A stretch of 64,000 nucleotides of DNA from Betaproteobacteria bacterium (lineage in GTDB: Bacteria; Pseudomonadota; Gammaproteobacteria; Burkholderiales; UBA6910), in contig JACPEG010000041.1 in assembly GCA_016183615.1 (NCBI GenBank), positions 1-64,000 of the forward strand, written 5' to 3'. Shown here one piece after another: positions 1 to 7,445 of the stretch (the stretch's first letter is position 1; each line of letters starts with the position of its first letter). Both the position numbers and the translations under genes were made by a program. The notes below the pieces were generated by a model that saw only the letters and a program-made list of their open reading frames with translations, ran no database searches and was not told the origin of the DNA.

Positions 1-1
1 C

Positions 2-157
2 ACCGTGGCGGAAATCGCCGACCGCTTCCGGCTGCCGCGGCACCTGGTGCACCTGGTGCTGGTGAACGGCCTGTACGTGAATCCCCCGGAGCGCCTGGCC
101 CGAACGCTGAAGGAAGGCGACACGCTGGCCATCTGGCCGCCCATCGCGGGAGGGTAA
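2..157 (+). CDS. MoaD/ThiS-family sulfur carrier protein, C-terminal part
   Basis: The window opens inside this gene, and only the last 51 codons are present. The reading frame ends in IWPPIAGG followed by TAA. A C-terminal di-glycine after a GDTLAIWPP-like strand is the hallmark of ubiquitin-like sulfur carriers of the MoaD/ThiS family. In that family the last Gly is adenylated and thiocarboxylated to deliver sulfur for molybdopterin or thiazole synthesis. The upstream part, and hence the choice between MoaD and ThiS, is outside the window. No partner gene follows within view. Confidence 0.8.
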   Translation, partial: TVAEIADRFRLPRHLVHLVLVNGLYVNPPERLARTLKEGDTLAIWPPIAGG

Positions 158-291
158 TCTTAATTCAACCAAGGCGGTAAAAACTCTCCGCCGCGGGGAA
201 GCCGTTTTCTCCCGCGTTCGCATGTGACTTCAGAGTATTTGCGAAATCCGCCATCCTGAGGCAGGCCTACACATCGAGTGCGCTATGCATC

Positions 292-417
292 GATAACGGA
301 GGAACTTTCACCCTGCCTAGATTGCTCGGCTTCGCGCGCGCCGGAGATCGCGGCCTTCGACGAGCCAATTACCGCAGACCAAGCACATTCCTGGGGTCTG
401 GCGACGAAGGTCGTCGC
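292..417 (+). pseudogene. Enoyl-CoA hydratase/isomerase remnant
   Basis: Between the sulfur carrier and hicB (158-518) there is no intact gene. Two adjoining frames together resemble the middle of a crotonase. Frame one gives TFTLPRLLGFARA. After a frameshift near 344 the next frame gives EIAAFDEPITADQA and WGLATKVV. This matches the LPRLIG...A.ei...gepi.A.eA...GLv..vv stretch of enoyl-CoA hydratases. No start, no oxyanion-hole region and no C-terminal part are visible, so this is a short decayed fragment of about 40 codons. The remaining intergenic sequence shows nothing I can name. Confidence 0.6.
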
Positions 418-518
418 GCCGTGCCTCATCAACCCGCATCGCCGGCGCGCGAGTAGCCGCAGACGTCGGTGGCAAGAACAGAATGGGAGTAGAATTGCCG
501 GAATAACCGAGGTGGCAA

Positions 519-725
519 ATGAATTTCACGATTCAACATGAGCGCGAGGAAGACGGACGTTGGCTAGCCGAAGTGCCCAAGCTGCCGGGAGTGCTGGCGT
601 ACGGGGCCACTGCCGGGGAAGCAATGGCGAAAGCCGAGGTCCTTGCCTTACGCGTGCTCGCCGAGCGCCTTGAGCACAACGAGACCGGCCCCGAGCCCAT
701 CTCGATTGCGATCCCGGCAGCATGA
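519..725 (+). CDS. hicB: HicB-family antitoxin (DUF1902-like)
   Basis: This 68-residue protein has the compact HicB partial RNase H-like fold: an N-terminal strand, then EEDGRWLAEVPKLPGVLAYG, then an alpha helix (GEAMAKAEVLALRVLAERLE). Such proteins neutralise the HicA mRNA interferase and often repress their own operon. A GAGG ribosome binding site lies 7 nt before the ATG. The next gene, hicA, overlaps the stop codon (ATGA) but is broken, so the antitoxin may now be orphaned. No separate DNA-binding domain is visible. The family call is from pattern recognition and fits the known antitoxin-first HicBA arrangement. Confidence 0.82.
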   Translation: MNFTIQHEREEDGRWLAEVPKLPGVLAYGATAGEAMAKAEVLALRVLAERLEHNETGPEPISIAIPAA

Positions 726-934
726 GCTTGTGGCCTTCCACGAAGGCCCGCCGGGTACTCGCCCGCCCTTTTCCGGATCGGATGGGTGCTCAAACACCAA
801 TCCGGCTCACGCAAGACGCTGTCGCGTCCCGGATGGCCTGATTTCGTTTTCGCGTTTCATGATGGCGAGACGATCGGCCCCGGATGCTCGCGCGCATCGC
901 GAAACATACCGGGTTAAAGCCCGAGGATTTGTGA
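722..934 (+). pseudogene. hicA: HicA-family mRNA interferase toxin, double frameshift
   Basis: The frame starts at ATG 722, overlapping hicB, with MSLWPSTKARRVLA. One extra base near 764 moves the sequence to another frame that carries the HicA core, including KHQSGSHKTL with the catalytic-type His and its Gly-Ser context. A missing base near 881 returns it to the first frame, which ends RMLARIAKHTGLKPEDL then TGA at 932-934. Conceptually repaired, this is a full-length HicA of about 70 residues that binds double-stranded RNA and cleaves mRNA. As read, translation gives only a 39-residue unrelated product. The two changes compensate each other, so either true inactivation or two base-calling errors in C-runs could explain them. 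Confidence 0.8.
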
Positions 935-1063
935 ACAACGCTGCTTGTCACCCAGCGGCCCCATGGAAAGCGACGCGTCGGATTCGGTGCGCTCGCTGAC
1001 CCCCAGCCCTGGGTCCATACCTTCGCAGAGCCCCCTCTCCCCTTACTTCGCCCACGATCCGCA

Positions 1064-3622
1064 CTACAACCAGATCATCATCCCCATCTCCAGCGGATGG
1101 GTGAGCAGCTCGTGGGCCGGATAGACCCGGATGCGATACTCCACCTTGCCGCACAGCTCGGGCTTCAGGTCGAGGGCGAAGATGTGCTCGCCCGCCGGGT
1201 TCACGGTGCCGGTGAAGGCGAAGCGATGGTGGGCCGCTTCCGACAGGCGGTCGCGCTTCACCTGGAGATAGAACAGCATTTCCACCACCACGTCCTCGGG
1301 CTTGAGGCCGTTCAGCTTCACCGCCAGTTCGCTTTTGATGGCGTCCCCGAAGTGGATGCGCTTCACCGGCGGATCGAGGCGCCGGACCGCGACCCCGTGC
1401 CACGCCTTCTTCACCCGGGCCTTCCACTCGGCCACGGTGCGCGCGCGGGCGTAGTCGCCCTCGGCGTAGCGCGCGCCCTGGGCGCTTGCCGGGACGTAGA
1501 AGTGGGTGACGTACTCGCCCACCATGCGGGTTGAGCTGTAGCGCGGAAGCAGCGAGGCGATGGAGTGCTTGGCCATTTTCACCCACCCCGGCGAATAGCC
1601 CATGGTGCCGCGCTCGTAGTAGAGGGGCACCACGTGATCCTGGAGGATCTCGTACAGGGTCTGGGATTCCTCGCGGTTGCGGCGCGCCGGGTCCATGTTC
1701 TCGGGCCCGGGCTTGATGGCCCAGCCGTTCTTGCCGTCGTAGCCCTCGCCCCACCAGCCGTCGAGCACCGACAGGTTGATGACGCCGTTGATGCCGGCCT
1801 TCATGCCCGAGGTGCCGGAGGCCTCCAGCGGATAGATCGGGTTGTTGAGCCACACGTCCACGCCGCAGACCAGGCGCCGCGCGATGCGCAGGTCGTAGCC
1901 TTCCAGCAGCAGGAGCTTGCCCTCGAATTCCGGCATGCGCGAGATTTCGGCGACGCGCCGGATCAGGTCCTGGCCCGGAATATCCGCCGGATGCGCCTTG
2001 CCGGCGAACACGAACAGCACCGGACGGTTGGGATCGCCGGTGATCTGCCGCAGCCAGTCCAGGTTTTCGAACAGCAGTGTGGCCCGCTTGTAGGTGGCGA
2101 AGCGCCGCGCGAAGCCGACGCTGAGAATATTCGGATTCGCCGGATCGGTGTACTTGAGCACCCGGTCCAGGTGGGCTTCCGAGCCGTGGTTGCGGAAATG
2201 CGCCAGTCCCACGCGGTGCCGCGCCAGGAACAGCATCTGGGCCTTGAGCGACTGGCGCACGCTCCAGAACAGGTGGTCGGGAATGTCGTCGATGCGCTTC
2301 CAGAAGTCCACGTCGCACAGGTTGTTGCGCCACTCAGCCCCGAGAATGCGGTCGAACAGCTCGGCCCATTCCTGGGACAGGAAGGTGGGCACGTGCACCC
2401 CGTTGGTCACGTGCTCCATGGGGTTTTCCTCGGGGTCGATCTGGGGCCACAGGTTGCGGCAGATCTGGGAGGACACCCCGCCGTGGATCTGGGACACGCC
2501 GTTGTGGTAGCGCGTCGCGCGCACCGCCAGCGCCGTCATGTTGAACTCGGGGCTGGTATCCACCTTGCCGAGCGCCATGAATTCCTCGCGGCCGGCTTTC
2601 AGGTCCTTCATGAACCGGTCGAAATAGGCCGCCATCATGTCCTCGGGGAAGTGGTCGTGCCCGGCCGGTACTGCGGTATGGGTGGTGAACACGGTGTTTG
2701 CCGCCACCGCCTCCAGCGCCGCCGCGAAGTCCAGCCCCTTTGCCACCAGCTCCCGGGCGCGCTCGAGGAGCAGGAACGCCGCGTGGCCCTCGTTGATGTG
2801 CCAGATGGTGGGACTGAGCCCGATGGCGCGCAGCGCCCTCACGCCGCCCACGCCGAGGACGATCTCCTGCTCGATGCGCATCGCCTTGTCGCCGCCGTAG
2901 AGGCGGTGGGTGATGTCCCGGTCGTCGTGGGAATTCACGTCGAGATCGGTGTCCAGCAGGATCATGCGCACGTGGCCGCAGCGCGCCTCCCACACCTTCA
3001 CCTCCACCGCCCGGTGGGGCAGCTCCACCTGCACGTGCAGCTCCGAGCCGTCCGCCCTTTTCACCGGCGCCACCGGCAGATCGTCGAAGTCGGAGTCGGT
3101 GTAGGTGGCGAGCTGGTTGCCCTGGTTGTCGATGGTCTGGAAAAAATAGCCCTGGCGGTAGAGCAGGCCCACCCCGACGAACGGCAGCACGAGGTCGCTC
3201 GCCGCCTTGCAGTGGTCGCCGGCCAGGATGCCGAGCCCTCCCGAATAGATCGGAAAGCTCTCGTGGAACCCGAACTCGAAGCAGAAGTAGGCGATCAGGT
3301 CGTCGGGCTTGAGGTTTTCCGCGCCGTTGCGGCGCGTGGTGTCCGAGTGGTAGCTGTCGTAGGCCGAAAGGATCCGGTTGTAGGTGGCGAGAAATACCGG
3401 GTCCTCGGCCGCGTCCAGCAGCCGCTGCTCGTCGATGCGCTTGAGGAAGCCCTTGGGATTGTGGCCGACGATGCCCCAGAGTCCGGGGTGCAGGCGCGAG
3501 AACAGGGTGCGGGTGGGACGATCCCAGCTGTACCAGAGGTTGGTGGCGAGCTCCTCCAGGCGGGCGAGCTTGGGCGGGATCCTGGGATTGATCTCCAGCG
3601 TGAAGGCGGTGCCGTGGGGCAT
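1064..3622 (-). CDS. glgP: Alpha-glucan (glycogen) phosphorylase
   Basis: This 852-residue GT35 enzyme phosphorolyses alpha-1,4-glucan to glucose 1-phosphate in the cytoplasm. The N-terminal roughly 100 residues match the DUF3417 region of the short bacterial type. A substrate and phosphate region follows (FGFHESFPIYSGGLGILAGD, near residue 117). The PLP site is EASGTSGMKAG, with the Schiff-base Lys near residue 606. It is shorter than E. coli GlgP/MalP but usual for this subfamily. It stands alone: no glgB, glgC or glgA is nearby. No strong ribosome binding site is visible before ATG 3622. The 129 bases downstream (935-1063) contain no recognisable gene. Confidence 0.93.
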   Translation of the reverse strand: MPHGTAFTLEINPRIPPKLARLEELATNLWYSWDRPTRTLFSRLHPGLWGIVGHNPKGFLKRIDEQRLLDAAEDPVFLATYNRILSAYDSYHSDTTRRNGAENLKPDDLIAYFCFEFGFHESFPIYSGGLGILAGDHCKAASDLVLPFVGVGLLYRQGYFFQTIDNQGNQLATYTDSDFDDLPVAPVKRADGSELHVQVELPHRAVEVKVWEARCGHVRMILLDTDLDVNSHDDRDITHRLYGGDKAMRIEQEIVLGVGGVRALRAIGLSPTIWHINEGHAAFLLLERARELVAKGLDFAAALEAVAANTVFTTHTAVPAGHDHFPEDMMAAYFDRFMKDLKAGREEFMALGKVDTSPEFNMTALAVRATRYHNGVSQIHGGVSSQICRNLWPQIDPEENPMEHVTNGVHVPTFLSQEWAELFDRILGAEWRNNLCDVDFWKRIDDIPDHLFWSVRQSLKAQMLFLARHRVGLAHFRNHGSEAHLDRVLKYTDPANPNILSVGFARRFATYKRATLLFENLDWLRQITGDPNRPVLFVFAGKAHPADIPGQDLIRRVAEISRMPEFEGKLLLLEGYDLRIARRLVCGVDVWLNNPIYPLEASGTSGMKAGINGVINLSVLDGWWGEGYDGKNGWAIKPGPENMDPARRNREESQTLYEILQDHVVPLYYERGTMGYSPGWVKMAKHSIASLLPRYSSTRMVGEYVTHFYVPASAQGARYAEGDYARARTVAEWKARVKKAWHGVAVRRLDPPVKRIHFGDAIKSELAVKLNGLKPEDVVVEMLFYLQVKRDRLSEAAHHRFAFTGTVNPAGEHIFALDLKPELCGKVEYRIRVYPAHELLTHPLEMGMMIWL

Positions 3623-3713
3623 TGGGGGTCTCGTGTTCTTATTGGCTGTGGGTTAATAGCTTAAACCCATTTGGAGCGGGGATGTAGCGAGGCATATCCT
3701 CCCGGCGGGGTGG

Positions 3714-4259
3714 TCACAGCTTGATGAAGTGCTCCCGGTAATACTTGAGCTCATCAATGGACTCATAGATGTCCGCCAGCGCCTGGTGCTTGCCCTGCTT
3801 CACCAGCCCCGCGGCGACGTCCGGCTTCCAGCGCCGCACCAGCTCCTTCAGCGTGCTCACGTCCAGGTTGCGGTAATGGAAGTAGGTCTCGAGCTTCGGC
3901 ATGTAGCGGGCAAGAAAGCGCCGGTCCTGGCACACCGAGTTGCCGCACATGGGGGATGCCTTGGACGGGACGTGGGGCGCCAGGAACGCGAGCATCATGG
4001 CCTCGACTTTCGATTCATCGAGAAGCGAGCCCTTCACCCGGTCGGTGAGCCCGCTCTTGCCGTGGGTGCCCCGGTTCCAGGAGTCCATGGCATCGAGCAC
4101 CGCGTCCGGCTGCTTCACCGCCAGCGCCGGGGATTCGGCAATGACGTTGAGCTGGCTGTCGGTGATCACCATCGCCACCTCGATGATGCGGTCCTGGTCG
4201 GGACTGAGGCCGGTCATCTCCATGTCCAGCCAGATGAGGTTGTTGGCGTCTTGTGCCAT
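3714..4259 (-). CDS. orn: Oligoribonuclease
   Basis: This 181-residue DEDDh 3'-5' exoribonuclease finishes RNA decay by degrading 2-5 nt oligoribonucleotides, including pGpG from c-di-GMP turnover. The metal and catalytic residues are all present: D12 and E14 in [10 protein letters not shown]112 in [10 protein letters not shown]158 and D163 in GKHQALADI. Length is typical. It is divergently placed from the M48 protease gene, with about 75 bases between the starts. The ATG at 4259 has no obvious Shine-Dalgarno. Confidence 0.96.
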   Translation of the reverse strand: MAQDANNLIWLDMEMTGLSPDQDRIIEVAMVITDSQLNVIAESPALAVKQPDAVLDAMDSWNRGTHGKSGLTDRVKGSLLDESKVEAMMLAFLAPHVPSKASPMCGNSVCQDRRFLARYMPKLETYFHYRNLDVSTLKELVRRWKPDVAAGLVKQGKHQALADIYESIDELKYYREHFIKL

Positions 4260-4333
4260 AATGCAGCGCTGAATTTTTGATTGCCCATTTTGTCATACCC
4301 CTGTCCCGGCGTCACCCGCCGGGCGCCCAAGCG

Positions 4334-5584
4334 ATGCAGCCCTTCACCCTGATCTTTGTTGCCGTCCTGGCCGCCACCACCGCCCTCAAGCTGTGGCTCG
4401 CCGCGCGCCATATCCGCCACATCCGGGCCCACCGCGGCGCGGTGCCCGCCGATTTTGCGGCCCAGGTGGATCTCGCCTCCCACCAGAAGGCCGCCGACTA
4501 CAGCTGCGCCAAGACCCGGCTCGGCGTCACCCATATCCTGCTCGACGGGCTGGTGGTGCTGGCGCTCACCCTCGGCGGCGGCCTGCAGCTTGCCTCGGAC
4601 CTGGCCGCGGGGGCGATCGAAAACGACCTCGTTCGCGGCGTGGCGCTGATCGCGGGGGTCGTGGTGGTGCTGAGCGCCATCGAGATTCCCCTCAATCTCT
4701 ACCGGGTGTTCGTGATCGAGTCGCGCTTCGGCTTCAACCGCATGACGCTTCCCATGTTCTGCGCCGACCTCGCCCGGGCGGCGCTCATCGCCGCGGTGCT
4801 CGGCGTGCCGCTCCTCGTCGCCGTGCTCTGGCTCATGGCGCAGATGGGCGATTACTGGTGGCTCTACGTATGGCTGGCGTGGACGGCGTTCAACCTGCTG
4901 GTGATCGCCATCTTCCCCACCTGGATCGCGCCGTTGTTCAACAAGTTCACGCCGCTTCCCGACGGGGCCCTCAAGTCCCGCATCGAGGCGCTGCTCGCCA
5001 AGTGCGGGTTCCGCTCGCGGGGGCTGTTCGTGATGGACGGCTCGAAGCGCAGCAGCCACGGCAACGCCTACTTCACCGGGTTCGGCAGCACCAAGCGCAT
5101 CGTGTTCTTCGATACCCTGCTCTCGCGCCTGAGCGAGGAGGAGATCGAGGCGGTGCTGGCCCACGAGCTGGGCCATTTCCGGCGCCGCCACGTGGTGAAG
5201 CGCATCGCCTGGACCTTCGCCGTGAGCCTGGTCTTTCTGTGGATCCTGGGCCAGCTGCTGCACGAGCCCTGGTTCTACAGCGGGCTCAACGCCGCGACGC
5301 CCTCCACCGCCATGGGGCTGCTGCTGTTTTTCCTGGTGGTGCCCCAGTTCACCTTCCCATTGCAGCCGGTGGCGAGCGTCTATTCCCGCCGCCACGAGTT
5401 CGAGGCCGACCGCTACGCCGCCGAGCACGCCTCGGGGGCGGACCTGGTGCGGGCGCTGGTGAAGCTCTACCAGGACAACGCCGCCACCCTCACCCCGGAC
5501 CCGCTGCATTCGGCGTTCTACGACTCCCATCCGCCGGCGGCGGTGCGGATAGCGCATTTGCAGCAAGCGATACGGGATTCGTAG
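4334..5584 (+). CDS. M48-family (Ste24-type) membrane zinc endopeptidase
   Basis: This 416-residue integral membrane protease has several hydrophobic segments in the N-terminal half and the zinc motif HELGH at residues 277-281. The third zinc ligand is expected at E355 in HEFEADRYAAEH. The architecture is that of Ste24/CAAX-prenyl protease homologues found in bacteria that lack prenylated CAAX proteins, where they are thought to act in membrane protein quality control. I chose ATG 4334 because the protein then starts with a normal transmembrane segment (MQPFTLIFVAV). An in-frame start at 4277 would add a non-hydrophobic extension. The stop is followed directly by an interspersed repeat. Confidence 0.92.
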   Translation: MQPFTLIFVAVLAATTALKLWLAARHIRHIRAHRGAVPADFAAQVDLASHQKAADYSCAKTRLGVTHILLDGLVVLALTLGGGLQLASDLAAGAIENDLVRGVALIAGVVVVLSAIEIPLNLYRVFVIESRFGFNRMTLPMFCADLARAALIAAVLGVPLLVAVLWLMAQMGDYWWLYVWLAWTAFNLLVIAIFPTWIAPLFNKFTPLPDGALKSRIEALLAKCGFRSRGLFVMDGSKRSSHGNAYFTGFGSTKRIVFFDTLLSRLSEEEIEAVLAHELGHFRRRHVVKRIAWTFAVSLVFLWILGQLLHEPWFYSGLNAATPSTAMGLLLFFLVVPQFTFPLQPVASVYSRRHEFEADRYAAEHASGADLVRALVKLYQDNAATLTPDPLHSAFYDSHPPAAVRIAHLQQAIRDS

Positions 5585-5601
5585 GAATATAATTCCTTCA
5601 G

Positions 5602-5687
5602 GTAGGTTGGGCTTCGCTTTATGAAGCCCAACGTCCAAAGGTTATTTGGGTTGGGCTTGGGGCAGAATCGCCCCAAGCCCAACCTAC
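5602..5687. repeat. GTAGGTTGGGC inverted repeat, copy A
   Basis: The element starts GTAGGTTGGGCTTCG and ends with CCCAACCTAC, so its two ends are reverse complements. Internal copies of GAAGCCCAAC and GGGTTGGGC add nested hairpins. It fills the space between the M48 protease stop and the cytochrome ribosome binding site. Three more copies are in the window (7378, 14364, 22136), all intergenic. It looks like a REP-like palindromic element. No protein or target-site duplication is visible. Confidence 0.85.
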
Positions 5688-5707
5688 AAACCGGCCAGGA
5701 GGCCGCC

Positions 5708-6022
5708 ATGCGCAAGATAATTATTGCCGCCGCCATCATGATGCTCGCCGCGACCGCATTCGCGAATCCGTTCGCCAAGGCCGACGCCAAGGCCGGCAAG
5801 GATCTCATGGACAAGGCCAATTGCAACGGCGCCTGCCACGCCTCCCTGGTGGGCGGCGACGGCACCCGGATGTATACCCGCGCCGAGCGCCGGGTCAAAT
5901 CGGCGGACGGGCTGCGCACCCAGGTGCGCTTCTGCGCCACCCAGCTCAATGCCAACTGGTTTCCCGAGGAGGAGGAGAACGTGGCGGCCCACCTGAACCA
6001 GCAGTACTATAAGTTCAAGTGA
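5708..6022 (+). CDS. Small periplasmic cytochrome c with a CX3CH haem site
   Basis: The start at ATG 5708 follows a strong AGGAGG site. The 104-residue product has a signal peptide (MRKIIIAAAIMMLAATAFA, cleavage near residue 19), so it is exported. The haem-attachment sequence reads C39-N-G-A-C43-H44, with three residues between the cysteines where nearly all c-type cytochromes have two. M55 in GTRMYTRAERR could be the distal ligand. The rest resembles small monohaem cytochromes with a conserved WFPEEE...YLNQ-like C-terminus. The electron-transfer partner is unknown, and no oxidase or reductase gene is adjacent. Confidence 0.82.
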   Translation: MRKIIIAAAIMMLAATAFANPFAKADAKAGKDLMDKANCNGACHASLVGGDGTRMYTRAERRVKSADGLRTQVRFCATQLNANWFPEEEENVAAHLNQQYYKFK

Positions 6023-6097
6023 ACGGTGAAAACCGGCGGAACCGGATCGCGTTCGATACCCCATTTACGGTTTACCGTTCACCGTTTCCCGTTTACG
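6020..6097. repeat. Heptamer-phased inverted repeat (GTnAACG type), copy 1
   Basis: The left arm, GAACGGTGAAAACC, begins at the cytochrome stop codon. The right arm is a run of TTTACGG, TTTACCG, TTCACCG, TTTCCCG and TTTACG words, spaced by seven bases. The arms are inverted with respect to each other around a GC-rich core. Other copies are at 23835, 31197, 47497 and 56265. There is no coding potential. Confidence 0.8.
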
Positions 6098-6134
6098 ACG
6101 TATTGCTCATCCTCACCGGCAGCATCCACTTATC

Positions 6135-6476
6135 ATGACCAACACCGTCTGTGACCTGACAAACCGGAAATGCAAACCCTGCGAGGGCGGCGTCCCCGCC
6201 CTTACCCGTACCGAGATCGATGAGCTGCTCAAGCAGCTCTCCGGATGGGAATACCGCGACGGGGTCATCACCAAGACCTACAGCTTCAAGAATTATTACC
6301 AGACCATGGCCTTCGTGAATGCTCTGGCCTGGGTATCCCACCGCGAAGACCACCACCCGGACCTGGAGGTGGGCTACAGCAAATGCGTGGTCCGCTACTC
6401 GACCCACGCCATCAAGGGGCTTTCCGAGAACGACTTCATCTGCGCCGCGAAGATTGACGCCCTGTTCGCGGTGTGA
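6135..6476 (+). CDS. phhB: 4a-hydroxytetrahydrobiopterin dehydratase (pterin-4a-carbinolamine dehydratase)
   Basis: This 113-residue protein carries the family core HREDHHPDLEVGY...VVRYSTHAIKGLSENDF, with the catalytic His pair in DHHP. It dehydrates 4a-hydroxy-tetrahydropterin, recycling the cofactor of aromatic amino acid hydroxylases, and some homologues act in molybdopterin metabolism. An N-terminal extension contains three Cys (VCDLTNRKCKPCEGG), also seen in betaproteobacterial homologues. Its stop overlaps the rsgA GTG start by four bases (GTGA), so the two are probably translationally coupled. No phenylalanine hydroxylase gene is nearby. Confidence 0.93.
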   Translation: MTNTVCDLTNRKCKPCEGGVPALTRTEIDELLKQLSGWEYRDGVITKTYSFKNYYQTMAFVNALAWVSHREDHHPDLEVGYSKCVVRYSTHAIKGLSENDFICAAKIDALFAV

Positions 6477-7381
6477 AATCCGCCCGTAAATCGAGCCACC
6501 CGAAAGCCGACGGGCAGATCGTCGCGGCTTTCGGCCGCAGCTATCTGGTGGAAACGGCCGACGGCGGCACCGTATCCTGCGTGGCCCGGGGCAAAAAGGG
6601 CGGGCTCGCCTGCGGCGACCGGGTGACGTTTTCCGCCACCGGGCGGGGAGAAGGGGTCATCGAGAACGCGCTGCCCCGCGCCTCGCTCCTGTACCGCAGC
6701 GACGCCTTCCGCGAGAAGCTCATCGCCGCCAACGTGACCCAGGTCATGGTGGTGGTGGCGCCGGTGCCTCGCTTCAGCGAGGACCTCATCAGCCGCTGCC
6801 TGGTGGCCGCGGAGCACCAGCACCTCAGGGCCGTCATCCTGCTCAACAAGTGCGATCTCGCCGAGCAGGCCCGTGCGGCGCTGGAATCCCTCGCGCTGTA
6901 TCGGGAGCTGGGCTATCCCCTGCTCACGGTCTCGGCAAAGCACGACGTAAGCCCGTTGCTGCCCTGGCTGTCGCGCCAGACCACCGTGCTGGTGGGCCAG
7001 TCGGGAATGGGAAAGTCCACCCTCATCAACGCCCTCACCCCCGAGGCCGCGGCCGCCACGGCCGAAATCTCCGCGGCCCTGGATTCCGGGCGCCACACCA
7101 CCACCTCCGCCCGGCTCTACCACCTCGATGCCGAAAACCACCTCATCGATTCCCCGGGCATGCAGGAATTCGGCCTGGGCCACCTGGGGCTGGGGGACTT
7201 GGCGTACGGTTTCGTGGAATTCCGTCCCTGGCTGGGACAGTGCAAGTTCAATGACTGCCGGCACCTGGGGGAGCCGGCGTGTGCGGTGTCGCAGGCGCAG
7301 AGAGAGGGAAAAATCAGCGCGCAAAGACTGGCGAGCTACCGCCGGCTGGTGAGGGAACTCGCCGCCCATCGGCCCTGGTAG
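6473..7381 (+). CDS. rsgA: Ribosome small-subunit-dependent GTPase A
   Basis: This 302-residue circularly permuted GTPase checks late 30S maturation. An N-terminal OB-fold is followed by G4 (NKCD, residues 125-128), G1 (GQSGMGKST, 175-183) and G3 (DSPG, 226-229), the order typical of the family. A C-terminal zinc knuckle has C257, C262, H264 and C270. The start is GTG at 6473, overlapping phhB by four bases. The last codon and stop (TGG TAG) run into the palindromic repeat at 7378, so the repeat supplies the stop codon. Confidence 0.96.
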   Translation: MKSARKSSHPKADGQIVAAFGRSYLVETADGGTVSCVARGKKGGLACGDRVTFSATGRGEGVIENALPRASLLYRSDAFREKLIAANVTQVMVVVAPVPRFSEDLISRCLVAAEHQHLRAVILLNKCDLAEQARAALESLALYRELGYPLLTVSAKHDVSPLLPWLSRQTTVLVGQSGMGKSTLINALTPEAAAATAEISAALDSGRHTTTSARLYHLDAENHLIDSPGMQEFGLGHLGLGDLAYGFVEFRPWLGQCKFNDCRHLGEPACAVSQAQREGKISAQRLASYRRLVRELAAHRPW

Positions 7382-7445
7382 GTTGGGCATTCATGCCCAA
7401 CATTCCAGCCACCCAAAATCGTTGGGCACAGAGCGCCCAACCTAC
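7378..7445. repeat. GTAGGTTGGGC inverted repeat, copy B
   Basis: This 68-base element begins GTAGGTTGGGCATTC and ends GCCCAACCTAC. It lies exactly between convergent rsgA and the CobD/CbiB-family gene. The GTAG at each end provides the TAG stop of each gene. The arms can form a hairpin in either transcript, so it could work as a bidirectional terminator. Confidence 0.88.

Noticed and set aside
1565-3664. A 699-codon open frame opposite glgP
   Set aside because: Rich in His, Arg, Val and Ala with no family pattern; it is the antisense shadow of a high-GC gene. glgP on the other strand has full catalytic motifs.
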